A program made the position numbers and the translations under genes. Positions 21,593 through 31,950 of a stretch of 64,000 nt of DNA are shown in pieces. Location of the stretch: assembly GCA_963924555.1 (NCBI GenBank), contig OZ004581.1, forward strand, positions 5,247,338 to 5,311,337, given 5' to 3'. This DNA comes from Crambe crambe. Taxonomy: Eukaryota; Porifera; Demospongiae; Poecilosclerida; Crambeidae. The first letter of the stretch is position 1. Every line of letters starts with the position of its first letter. The notes under the pieces were generated by a model, which did no database searches, was not told the DNA's origin, and saw only the letters and a program-made list of their open reading frames with translations.

Positions 21593-21919
21593 TCACACTT
21601 GAAGAGATCTGTAAAAATGTTAAAGTTTCACCAAAGACACTTGATCAAGAGTGTACAGATGAAGTCCAAGCTATTCTTGCTGATTATTGTGTTGATTGGG
21701 AAGAAGTTGCAAGGAAGTTATTTCCATTAGACACTGTAGACAATCTTATCGATGATGTTGGAAAGAAAAAACCTAGGAATCAAAGATCAGAATTTGTGCG
21801 GAGATGGAAAGAAGAATATGGGCACACAGCAACATATAAGAGATTTTTCAAAGCTCTTCTTGAGTTGAAGTTTACCACAAAAGTGGAAAATGCTATCGAA
21901 AAGCTGAAAGAATTATTAG
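21593..21919 (+). CDS. Exon encoding Death domain 3
   Basis: It lies between acceptor GAATTGCAG and donor TTAG|GTTAGT. 327 bp, phase 1 to 1, without an internal ATG start, so it is easily missed. It shows VDWEEVARKLFPL, then a charged loop, FVRRWKEEYGHTATYKRFF and KALLEL, with a charged C-terminal helix (VENAIEKLKELLG). The conserved W-x-x-V-A-R-K-L and R-W-x-x-x-Y-G segments are typical of Death domains. It sits in line with the other domains and is joined downstream to a linker exon. Confidence 0.7.
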
Positions 21920-22348
21920 GTTAGTTAGACCACACAAAGGAGAAATTTCTACTATGTGTTCAGTTATAATGTACATAAGTTGCAGTTTCTTTACACGACG
22001 ACCTTGGATACAAACTGAGCATGTGCACTCTACCCACAATGCCTGCATTTCCCTAGAATAGCTATCAAGATTAATTGAAAAAAGTGGGGCTGAATTAGCT
22101 ATAGGTGAGATCTACCTTGTTAAACCTTTTCACAGTCAACTTATGTGGGCATTTGAGACACAACCACAGAATTAACAAACTTGAATTAGTGTTGCCTGCT
22201 TGTAGCAAAACAAGGACTAGTATGCAATGTCTTCTCTGAAGCCTTGTAGCAAGTACATGTAGGGAGGCAGTTTCAGGTTTGAGATGGGAATACCTATAGT
22301 AGACATTAATTTGACTTTAAATAAATTATCGCTCATTATCTCCAACAG

Positions 22349-22387
22349 AACAACATCCAAAAGAACTTGCTGCTGCTGCTGCTGGTG
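22349..22387 (+). CDS. Small linker exon with alanine run
   Basis: It runs from CTCCAACAG to GGTG|GTAAGT, 39 bp, phase 1 to 1, and encodes EQHPKELAAAAAGG. The (GCT)n run explains the alanines. It shares HPKE with the exon at 18717. Confidence 0.45.
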
Positions 22388-22774
22388 GTAAGTAAACTAC
22401 ATATAACCAGCTCTAGCTACATACTTATCTACATGTATAACCATGTACGTACAACACATATAAGAGGGAATCAGTGATAGCAAGTTGGCAGATTATTTTC
22501 TATTTATTCATTTATTTATTTATGTATTTTCTAACCAAGGAATTTGTATTGAGCAAAGTTTTAGCCCACCTTCCTGTGTCTATGACAATGCCACTAACTT
22601 TAGGTTTGTTGTATCCACCATGTTGCCAGTAACAATTGAGTCTTAACAATGTCTAGATGGTACTATTAGTCAGAGAGAGCTGTAGCTCTCTCAATGTAGG
22701 GATGATGCAGACGTTGGATATAGACTAATACTATAGTGAAATTCCGGTTCCCCCACTTGGACTTTAGGAACAAC

Positions 22775-22776
<2 letters not shown>

Positions 22777-22823
<47 letters not shown>
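22777..22823 (+). repeat. (GA)n microsatellite
   Basis: About 23 GA units inside family B copy 2, where other copies carry unique sequence. Confidence 0.9.
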
Positions 22824-22824
<1 letters not shown>

Positions 22825-22993
22825 AGGAACAAGTGAGGGACAAACATTTCTGTGAAATGAAAAAATGTAGGGATGACCATTGCTCAAAAAAGTAAGCAAA
22901 AAAGGTAGGAAGGAAGGAAGTGGGGTCAATCTTTGTTTTTGTATATCCAGCCAACGATCCCTATACAATAGCATATGTATATGTGACTCAATT

Positions 22994-24015
22994 TAGGAAA
23001 AGGGGGCACTTCACGCAAGATAAATTTTTGAGATATGCGCGTTTAAACTAGCCTTAGGAAAAAAAAAATTTTTTTATCCACTTCTTTTTCCTTGCCTCCA
23101 CAGTATCTTCAGTCCTTTATCTAACTTCCTACCAAATTTCAGGAAGTGGGAAGGCTTTGAAGTAGGCAAGCGCTCGAGTTGAAGTGACCTACCTCACCTG
23201 GAACTTATTTCACATCCTACGTGCCCAAATTTCAATCTTCAATTACGGAGGATGTATGAGCATAATGCGCGGAAATAAGGGAAATTCCCCACACAACAAT
23301 AAAAATTCATATTGATGATTTCTACTGAATACAAAGTAGCTACATAGATATTTAGCTAGCTACAGATAGGAAGCGGTTGTGGTAGGAGCCATCCAACTTC
23401 ATATGTCAGAAGATCCAGATATAGAGGTGCTGGATGAATTCTATGTCTCCTTCAACCCCAAGACAGTAGTCAAACACAGCCCAGATCCTACCAGTGTCTA
23501 GATTCCAACTCAGGCTAACACCACTTCCACGGGAATCAACTAATACAGCAGAGATAGGATCATAAAACTTACAAGTACTATTAAAACTACTGATGTACAA
23601 ACATCTATCTACCCAAACTTTACCTGATCATTATTCAGAACTTGTTCCATATCTAGCATGCCTCAGATAACCCAAGCGCTCAAAGATAACAACGTAGTAA
23701 AGCTAAGTCTACTTCTTCTCCACACAGCTGCTACACGAGGTGAGAAAAATTGAATGATGTCATCGCGTTATACGAACTTACGTAAGGATTTACGGAGCAT
23801 TGGGTATTGACCGGAAGTTCAATGTTTAGACGCCGTTTATTGCAAAACGCTTATTCAATCTTTCTCTGAGGTGATGCACTTCAAGCGCTTATAGCTCCGC
23901 GGTGGTTTAAGATTTAGCCTCAAGTGTAGTATCGGTGAAATTCTAAGGTAATTAGCTATAGCGTGGTATTAATAACTCCATTTTAAATTTTTGCGTGAAG
24001 TGCCCCCTTTTCCTA
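22994..24015. mobile_element. Tc1/mariner-type non-autonomous element nested in family B
   Basis: TA at 22994-22995 and 24014-24015 flank inverted ends GGAAAAGGGGGCACTTCAC and the complement, identical over 23 bases. The interior of about 1 kb has no transposase frame; the longest chance frame is 64 codons. The family B sequence reads through on both sides, which proves insertion. Confidence 0.8.
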
Positions 24016-24346
24016 TAGCCTGTCCCATATGTAGGGATTTATCCCTATCCTTGTTAGCTTACTTTTTTGAGCATCCCTACATTATTTTTCATTTCGTTGT
24101 TTAAATTTTCCCCTCATGTTTGAGCCGATTTTTGGAAAAGGCTTTATTCCAAAGCTCCATACTATATAGACCACTTGACACTCACCTGGTGGTTCTTCTA
24201 AAGTGCAGCATCCATGCTCTGTAGAGATCTAACTATTCCCTTTCTATGCCCTAAAAGTGGCCTACCCAATATCATTAGGATGAGCCAGCCCTGTTGTAAT
24301 AAGTTTTTCATTTTGAGATGCACTGAAATGGTTTCTGGTCAAACAG

Positions 24347-24370
24347 TACCTCCAAAAGAACATGCTGTTG
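24347..24370 (+). CDS. Possible linker exon, weak donor
   Basis: Acceptor CAAACAG, 24 bp in phase 1 to 1 encoding VPPKEHAVG, then a weak donor GTGACT. It resembles the other linker exons and may be a decayed copy. Confidence 0.25.
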
Positions 24371-24938
24371 GTGACTTGTCTATTATGGTATGGAGATGTA
24401 GTCTAGTTAGGGCAAATTTCAAGCGATCATGAACAGCTGCTTGAACCAAGAATTGAAAGTAGCTAATATGAAATGTGTGCACACAACTTCTTAGCTTTGT
24501 TCCCAAGCCTTCCTCTCTCACTAAATATCATCAAAGTAAATTGCCGTGTGGCAGGAAAAGAAGAAGAAAAGGAAAAATAAGCCTTATCATATGAAGGTAG
24601 AAATGACTTGTGACTAATGGTTTTAAAGCTGGGATTCTTGATGCTGTACTTTCAGTTAGCTAGCAATTAATCTCAACTGTACTTCATTGCTACATTATTT
24701 ACTAAACTTGTAGAAATGTATTATGACACGCAACATATGACATGACACAAAACTTTCTAAGATGGAACTACCGTCAAAATCTATGAAATTGATGGATAAT
24801 GAAAGCTCTTTTGAATGTTAAAATTGGCAAATCATTGTTTGCTATTATAGAATAGCTGATAGTCCTGTGTAGGTGAAAGGCATAGCCATAATTATAGTGT
24901 TATTTTTTCTTATCAAATATATATTATAATATTCCCAG

Positions 24939-25304
24939 ATATCGAAGCTTTCCACCTCCAACTCATAAAATGGATCAATCCAAAGGGAGAGGAAGCAAAG
25001 CTGAAAATTTTTAAAGAGATGTCACCAAAATGGAAGGTGGTTGCTGGTATGATTGGTCTGAGTAAAGCTGAGATTGACTATATAGCTGCTCCAGGGATGG
25101 GACGTGAAATAGTTGATTGCATGCGTGATGTCTTTGGGAAGTGGATGGAGAATTGTGATGTGCTTCCTAATCACAAACGCTACCCATTAACTTGGGACGG
25201 CTTGTGCAACATTCTAGAAGACTCTGACAGTGTTATGGTGATGAAGCGACTAAGAGAAGCTCTAAACGCTGAACAGAGCACTTTAAGAAACACTTTCTCT
25301 GCAA
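24939..25304 (+). CDS. Exon encoding Death domain 4
   Basis: It runs from acceptor ATTCCCAG to donor GCAA|GTAAGT. 366 bp, phase 1 to 1, about 121 residues. Motifs are WKVVAGMIGLSKAEIDYI, DCMRDVFGKWMEN and YPLTWDGLCNILEDS, which match the central helices of Death domains well. An extra N-terminal helix region (FHLQLIKWINPK) precedes it. It is the most canonical Death domain of the four. Confidence 0.75.
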
Positions 25305-25967
25305 GTAAGTCCTTCCAACTTCCCATCACACATCTACCATAAGCAGCTCTAGTTAGATTGAAGCTTACAAGGGTGTAATCAGATTTGTTGCTGAAAAAAA
25401 AAACAGCTTGGCTATCCTGCTTGTGGTAGCTATAGCTAAGGCCAATGTGACTAGCTAAATACCTTGTTTCCTGTCCTTCACTTGCTCAAATTGAATAAGG
25501 GAGGGAGGCTATTTATTATACTAGGGCGATATGCAATATTTGAAGCAAGTGAGCTTTTAAACTCCAACTTGTTTCACAACCCCTTAAAATTTTGCTGTTG
25601 GAGGTTCCAACCAAGCAGCTACATACTTAGGAAGGTGTAATGTGCAATCACCATACAACTGAGAAATGCTTAGCAAATGAGTATGCTGTGGCCCAAACAG
25701 GAAACAATCAATTTAATCACGTTGGCCTAATTTTTGGTATACGTAAGTAAGTGATTAGCTAGCTATATAAAAATATTCTGCCTGCTTTCCGAACTTCTTG
25801 CTCCTCTCATGTTGGTAGATTAGAAGAAGTAATTTTCTTATTCCAAATAGAGATGGTGGGTTTAGTGCCGAGACACACACACATTGCCTTTGTGATAAGA
25901 ACATAAAAAGTTCAGTGCAATTAAGGAGGTTTGATTTTGGTCTCAAAAAGAAAGTTCTCTCTTTCCA
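25305..25967. other. Intron, nothing recognised
   Basis: AT-rich sequence with chance frames only. Confidence 0.4.
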
Positions 25968-26440
25968 ATGGTGTCATCATCATCATCATCATCATCATCT
26001 TCTTTGACGGCTGTAACTCCATGATCCTTTCAATAAAAATCATATCAACTTGTGCAGTTATAATCACAGAATGTGCTTTTACCATCGTTATTCACACAGT
26101 TTTTTTCCAAAATAATCAGTCGTATCGAACAACTTTTCATTACAAACGATACTGTCAGCCATTTTGAAATTAATGACGTCATTTATCATGCTGGTAGCTA
26201 GCCTCTCTAAATAAAAAATGTGGTCATATAAAAAGTAAACAAACAAGTGAAAGGGGGAAAAAATTTATGCTAAAAAAAAAAGGCCTAGCCTGTACTTGTA
26301 CCTAGCTATAGCAGTTTCTGTGAACAAGCATCAAAATTATACTGCCTTCAATAATTAATAATCCCTACATCACTGCCTAAACCAAGCAGAACTTTTACAC
26401 TGACATGAACAATTAAAGCAGCTTGGTGCACGTTTCTTTA
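25968..26440 (+). mobile_element. Family D copy 3, hairpin end lost
   Basis: A TCA microsatellite is followed by TCTTTGACGGCTGTAACTCC and the family D interior, then the first arm of its fold-back (AAAAAAAGGCC, GCAGCTTGGTG). The second arm is missing. Confidence 0.65.
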
Positions 26441-26485
26441 CCTCAGCGCTTCACTGCCATCACGGATCTCTATATGCATGCACAT

Positions 26486-26998
26486 GTATTTGATATCCAA
26501 TTATTCGAAACTATAATATAATTCAGCTATCTCTAGCTAGCTAGCTCTAGATAATTATCATAGACTGCTGTATCAACTTGGGGATTTTATATAGATTCAC
26601 CAATCCATCTACCAGTAGACTCTATTTCAGCATCTTCGACCTCCAAGCACAACACCTTGACTCGTTAATAAATAATGATTGGGCTGCTATGCTATTGGAG
26701 AACTATTCTTTCATCTGTCCCTGAAGAATGAACTCTATACATACCTAAAACCATGAAAGAGAGGAAAAAAGACCAGGAACAAGTAAGGAAAAAAATCATT
26801 TCGTGAAATGAAAAAAAGATGTAGGGATGACCACTGCTCAAAAAGTAAGGAAACAAGAAAGATGGAAATGGGATCAATCTTTGTTCTGTATATCCAGCCA
26901 ACAATCCCTACAACGTACATTACTGCACTAGCTATAATCTGAAGCTACCCAACGTATATGTCTTTTTTCATTTCACGAAATATTTTTTCCCTTATTAC
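26486..26998 (-). mobile_element. Family B copy 3, partial
   Basis: Reverse-oriented interior (ATCCAATTATTCGAAAC, GTTGTGCTTGGAGG-type block) leads into the fold-back with GTAGGGATGACCACTGC and ends in CATTTCACGAAATA. Confidence 0.6.
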
Positions 26999-27056
26999 AA
27001 TAATAAGTTATAGTGCAAGAATACGTGGTTATCACAGTAATGATTACTGCATAAAC

Positions 27057-27363
27057 CAGGGGCGGATCTAGGCCTTGAAATTGATAGTCTTCCACCTGTC
27101 ACTTGCACGCGTGGAGCCACGCCCGCCTTCGCTTAGCCATGCCCACTTCAAAATATTAAACAGTATCAGGTGCTCGATATCTAAAGCTCCTGTAGCTAGC
27201 TAAGCTGTACGTACCTTGTAGCTAGCTGCTAGCAATAAACTGTACTGGCTGAAACTAACCAAATATTTGAGTGTAAGCGCACGCGCTGACGATCTTTACC
27301 TAATATCCAAAATAATTGACCGTCTTCTGGAACACGGAAGAAGACTGCCTAAATCCGCCCCTG
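27057..27363. mobile_element. hAT-type MITE with CAGGGGCGGATC ends
   Basis: CAGGGGCGGATCTAGG and its near complement, ending CCGCCCCTG, are flanked by TAAAC on both sides (27052-27056 and 27364-27368). The 5-bp duplication and CAGGGG end suggest a hAT lineage with short duplications. 307 bp, non-coding. Confidence 0.75.
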
Positions 27364-27989
27364 TAAACCCCAGTGCCCTCCAGAGCAGCCTACTCACTGG
27401 CACCAGCACTGCCTACTGGCACCCCCCCCCCCCTACAGAGTAACCAACCATCGATTGCACCAATGCCCTTGTGCCTACCTCCAGACACACAGTAACCATC
27501 ACTCCATCACTGGCAGCAGTGCCCTTGGGCCTACCTCCAGAAACTGAATGGCCTACATTGTATTCTTTACTACTTACAAATTTCTTACTGAAGGGGAGGG
27601 CTACAGTTTTTACAAATCTTGTAATTGAAGTGATTGTGATGGCACCTGGTAGGGATCTCTCCAATCCTGATGGACCATTATCCACTTTGACACCATCAAG
27701 GTTATAGAAGCGGCTAGTGCTGCAGTTGAAGAGATGCAGGAAGAGTTTCAGATTAAAAAAGAGAGCTCCTCTGATACAGCAGCAGCCCAAATAGCTTTGT
27801 ATTTGTGATAGCCACGAACACAAGTGTCTCTCTTGAAATAGCTAGTCCACCTGCCTTTGCAGAAACTGGGCGGGGGAAAAATTTCGTCTTCAATGCGCAT
27901 GTGTGAAGATTTATCCGTTCAATTTTTTCATTAGTATAACGATTCCAGATACGACGGAATTTTTTCCTAACAAGATTAACCCGCCCTAC
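27364..27989. other. Unassigned, possibly an old gene or transposon fragment
   Basis: It contains two imperfect repeats of GCCCTTG-GCCTACCTCCAG (27460-27540). A short frame near 27690-27809 (VIEAASAAVEEMQEEFQIKK) reads like a coiled segment but has no start and is frame-shifted from an upstream 78-codon frame. I do not recognise it. Confidence 0.3.
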
Positions 27990-28270
27990 GGTACCTCTTC
28001 AAAGCTTACTTCTTTCCATGGTGCAAATCTGAGGTCAATTAAAAAAAAAATTCTAGCGTAGTAGTTGGACGCCTGACAACCAATTTGTGGAAGATTCCCT
28101 GTATAAAAACCAGACGCTAAAATGTATAAAAACCAGACGCTAAAATGGCTCGAAGAATGATTATAATTATGCGGCATGTGATCATCAGGATTGTCAACAT
28201 GCAGATGGTAGTACAATTTCTGATCTGATGCACAGTCTAAACAAAGTAGAGTTAGGTGCTCTAAGTTAAT
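27990..28270. repeat. Family J repeat, copy 1
   Basis: It shares CTATGGTGCAAATCTGAG-type and GTAGTTGGACG blocks with 52650-52925. TGTATAAAAACCAGACGC is duplicated in tandem at about 28098-28144. Confidence 0.6.
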
Positions 28271-29218
28271 CAGAGAGTGCACTAGCACTCTCTAAGTAGG
28301 GATGGCGGGTCAAAGGTCATAAGACTGTATAAACTAAAAGCTCTTCTTTCTCTTCTACCCTTACTCTACAGGTTCTCAGAAGGCTACAGTGAATTATTAC
28401 ATCTACAAAGAAGAGAGGAGAATGTTCAAAAACCAAAAATTCATTCACTAACATAAGAAAAAATCGATGTCTAAAATTGACTTTTGTTCTTTTTCTTTAT
28501 AATAATAATAATAATAATAATGTATAAGATCGACGTACCGACTTACTGGCTATAGTCATCAAAATTCTGCTTTGGCCATCTGTTAGAGCGGCACCTAGTG
28601 GCTGATCTTTTGCTATTAGTTTTGACTAAGGCTCTACTTCGCTATTCGAGCACTCGGAACACTCTTTCGACGCCATTTTGAAGCGCACGTCGTTAGGGGG
28701 CGGGGATTATGGGCGGAGCCACGTAAGTTTCTTAAGTTTAGCTTAGCTTAATCGTCTTATCTGATGATGTTCCAGTCACTCCTTGCTGAATTACAGTACA
28801 GATGCTCATCGTATTATAGCCAGTACTTGGTTGTAGTGTAGTCAGCTCACATATGCATGTCATTTAGCTACATTGCTGTTTACATTGCTGTTGTTGTAAA
28901 GTTTTATATTAAATAATAGACAAAACTTAAATAGCTAAACAAATTCTTCAACCAGAGACTGCTACCTACAAAAGAAAAAGATACTCATGTCAAATTGATA
29001 ATCACTGCATGCATATACTCTCAGTTGAAGTGACAGTAAATACTGCCACATACACAAACTTATATTAAACTTCAAGCACTAAGAAAAAAGGATAGAAACA
29101 AGTGAGTGCAAAAAATTTCTTCTAAATAAAAAGGATAGCCTAAAATCTAGCTGGGCTATATAATGTACTGCAGCCTCGTATGAATACAGTCCCTACTTTT
29201 ACAACTGCCATAGCTAGC

Positions 29219-29525
29219 TTTAGACTATAGCTAGTCACAATCAAGGAATCTCATTGGTCCATTTGGTGAATTCTATTCACTTAGAATCACGCCTTATGGC
29301 ACTTAGAATCACGCCTTACAGCATTTAGAATTCACTTGCCCTAGGTAAATCCGGTAAAGATGGTCATTCCAATTGGTCCAATTCTAGCAACGCATCGCGG
29401 TGGCCACGGTTATTGTTTCTAGGTGCGCTCTGATTCATGTTTGTTGCATTTAAAAACCATAGTTATTGTTTCCAAGTGCGTGTTGAGGTAAGTTAAACAA
29501 CTCCAGTGATTGGCTATAGTCTAAA
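29219..29525. mobile_element. MITE with TTTAGACTATAG ends
   Basis: TTTAGACTATAGC at the left pairs with GCTATAGTCTAAA at the right. A second copy lacking the right end lies at 31573-31820. It contains direct repeats of AGAATCACGCCTTA. Confidence 0.65.
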
Positions 29526-29527
29526 TA

Positions 29528-29686
29528 AGTTAGACACCTCGACCAACGGGATCTACGGTCTGTTTAGAAACCTTCGGGCCCTTAGTAGCGCCCTCGCTGC
29601 GCTCGGGACGCTACAGCCCAGGGCTCTCAGGTTTCTAAATAGACCGTAGATACCTTGGTCTCGTTGTCTAACTATTATATAGGTAG
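29528..29686. repeat. GC-rich hairpin ending in a Crypton-like terminal motif
   Basis: Arms GTTAGACA...GGTTTC-type pair around a loop with CCCTCGCTGCGCTCGGG. The right end reads GTCTAACTATTATATA, close to the Crypton end GTTCTAACTATTACATA at 51734. Confidence 0.6.
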
Positions 29687-30131
29687 TGGATGTAAATGTA
29701 GGGATTGTATTCATACGAGGCTGCAGTACATTATATAGCCCAGCTAGATTTTAGGCTATCCTTACTTAACCTTTTTATTTAGAAGAAATTTTTTGCACTC
29801 ATAAGATAATATATACCATGAGCATCTATTGAGTCAATGCATGTCTTACACTGAACAGGAGAAATGGTTTTTGACCGCAATTAGTATTTTTATTAGCCCT
29901 GATTTCATGCACTGAGTATTTATTTTAAAAAGTCTAGTAAAGTATTATTTATCAAGAGGAGGGTGAAGAAGTTGTTGAAATTTCATATAAGAAGTTTTCA
30001 GAAGTCATGATAGCCATAAGTGGAGAGTAACCAGCACACCAACACACATGCTTCTTTTTTTTCCATTAAAATTATGCCCATTACGTCACTTCCGGTTTTA
30101 TTATTAAAAATTGATGGTGGCGATTCGACTG

Positions 30132-30303
30132 TGTGGCACATATACTCTTTACAGTCACACAATTACAATACAGGAGTTACACATATTATGTGTAACTCCT
30201 GTATTATAATTGTGTGACTGTGTATAGTATTGTGTATTGTAATTGTGTGAATGTGTAACTCCTGTATTGTAATTGTGTGACTGTAACGAGTATATGTGCC
30301 ACA
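30132..30303. mobile_element. Palindromic MITE with internal tandem repeats
   Basis: TGTGGCACATATACTC at the left pairs with its complement at the right. The interior repeats TGTAACTCCTGTATTGTAAT in inverted and direct order. The same 28-bp core also occurs alone at about 31459-31487. Confidence 0.6.
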
Positions 30304-30539
30304 GATATACTAGACTACGTACACAGGATTGGAAACAGGCATGCACACCGCGTATAATCTATAGGACCATCCGTGCAGGTACCTGGCGAACAGAGAAATC
30401 TTACACAGAAGTAAGAAAGAGGGTGAAAGGCAAGGTATTTAGTGCAACAATAATTATAAGTGAAAAGGCTCAATGACCTATAGCTGTAGTAGTTTATCGT
30501 GTCAGTTTGGTCTATTTACTGTTGCTATGGAAGAAAAAT

Positions 30540-30700
30540 CATACAGTGAATCATCACATCTACACAGTAGAGGGAAGAGTGTTCAAAAATCTAAAATTCA
30601 TTCGCTAACATAAGAAAAAACGATATCTAAAATAATTTTTGTTCATAATAATAATAATTAATTAAAGATCAACGTACTGACTATTTTTAAATCATCCTGC
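30540..30700 (+). repeat. Family A internal fragment
   Basis: Matches the family A interior (ATTCATTCGCTAACATAAG, then an AAT run and GATCAACGTAC). No termini. Confidence 0.55.
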
Positions 30701-30824
30701 GTTTTAGCCAGAACATGTTTATGAATTTTAATTTTGCAATATGTGAAATTATTTTTAACATGAATATTATGGTATACATACTGACCATGTCAACATCATA
30801 AATTGCTATTTTCTATACTTTCAG

Positions 30825-31133
30825 AGCCAAGCATTTCTGCCACTCTTAAGGATAATACGATTCCGATATTGGGAGAGCAGTACTCACTGGAGTGCACAAT
30901 AACTGGAAAAAACTATCTCATTGATGGTACGACTTGTGAAATAGCATGGTGCAAGAATGGAGAAAATTTTCACACAGATAATCCTCAATTATCGAATACT
31001 AAATCTGTTAAGTACGAATTTGGATTCCTCAAAGTATTTCATAAGGGACGCTACACATGTAAAGTCACCATTAAGCGTGATCTCGTAGTAATCCTCGAAA
31101 CCACAAGTAACCATGTGGATGTTCAACTAAGTG
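30825..31133 (+). CDS. Exon encoding an immunoglobulin-like domain
   Basis: It runs from acceptor TACTTTCAG to donor AGTG|GTATGT. 309 bp, phase 1 to 1. The peptide has the Ig signature: GEQYSLECTITG with the first cysteine, a Trp in IAWCKNG, and GRYTCKV with the second cysteine. Two extra cysteines (TTCEIAWC) could form another bond. Phase-1 Ig exons are the classic shuffling unit. It lies between the Death domains and the nucleosidase exon in the same orientation. An Ig domain is normally extracellular, which would be odd in a Death-domain protein. It could instead belong to a separate transcript. Confidence 0.65.
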
Positions 31134-31216
31134 GTATGTTAGTTTTATATCGTATTGTTGTATATTTATGTCTATAATTATAGCAATATCAGACTCAGTT
31201 AATGTGTGTTTACTGA

Positions 31217-31382
31217 CAGGGTTTCATATAGCGGAGGGGGAAAGGGGGGAGATCCCCCTCTGATTGAAATTTCCCCCCTAAACCAATTACTGAATGTGTC
31301 TTTACAACCTCTATATAGCACATTTTTTCCTCATACAAGCACACCAACATGCACTCATCCAAAATTCCTGTATGAAACCCTG
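31217..31382. mobile_element. MITE with CAGGGTTTCA ends and ACTGA duplication
   Basis: CAGGGTTTCA (31217) and TGAAACCCTG (to 31382) are flanked on both sides by ACTGA (31212-31216 and 31383-31387). G-rich left interior. Relative of the MITE at 20413; a hAT lineage with 5-bp duplications is likely. Confidence 0.7.
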
Positions 31383-31572
31383 ACTGACAAATGGCAACAG
31401 CATGAAAAGCTGCATCCATGGATACTATACACTCTAAATAATAGTTTGTCATGGGATATGTGTAACTCCTGTATTGTAATTGTGTGACACATTGATTTTC
31501 AGCCACTTTTCCATACTTTATCTGTCCATAACTCATGACTACTAGTGGCCTAGGTCTTGAAATTTGCTATAG

Positions 31573-31820
31573 AGATTTAGACTATAGCTAGTCACAATCA
31601 AGGAATCTCATTGGTCCATTTAGTTAATCCTATTCACTTAGAATCACGCCTTATGGCACTTAGAATTCACTTGCCATAGGTAAAACCCGGTAAAGATGGT
31701 CATTCCAATTGGTCCAATTCTAGCAACGCATCTTGGTGGCCACAGTTATTGTTTCTAGGTGCACTCTGATTCATGTTTGTTGCATTTAAAAACCATGGTT
31801 ATCGTTTCCAAGTACGTATA
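31573..31820 (+). mobile_element. Partial copy of the TTTAGACTATAG MITE
   Basis: Closely matches 29219-29470; the right end is missing. Confidence 0.65.
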
Positions 31821-31950
31821 ACAACAATGAATGTACACATTCCATGCATCTTGTGTCTTTTATTATATAACACATCTATAATCATGCTGTAGTATTATTG
31901 CAGCTAGCTAGCTGACTCTCAGGTCATGACTCATTGAAATTTTAAATAAT

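Larger units (their letters stand above)
22671..24113 (-). mobile_element. Family B copy 2, interrupted by a TA-type element
   Basis: It begins with a hairpin (CAGAGAGAGCTGTAGCTCTC) and AATGTAGGGATGATGC. The middle is deleted to a GA microsatellite (22777-22823) and followed by the family B fold-back arm. The loop is split at 22995 by another transposon and the second arm resumes at 24014. Confidence 0.65.
28271..29801 (+). mobile_element. Family A copy 1, with nested insertions in its fold-back loop
   Basis: It begins with the hairpin CAGAGAGTGCACTAGCACTC and AAGTAGGGATGGCG. It has a TAA microsatellite near 28498 and ends in a fold-back whose outer arm terminates TTTTTTGCACTCA. The loop holds a 307-bp MITE and a GC-rich hairpin. 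Without them its layout equals the copy at 47027-47886. Confidence 0.75.

Noticed and set aside
22666..22974. Minus-strand frames with long Ser-Leu repeats
   Set aside because: They translate the GA microsatellite inside family B copy 2.
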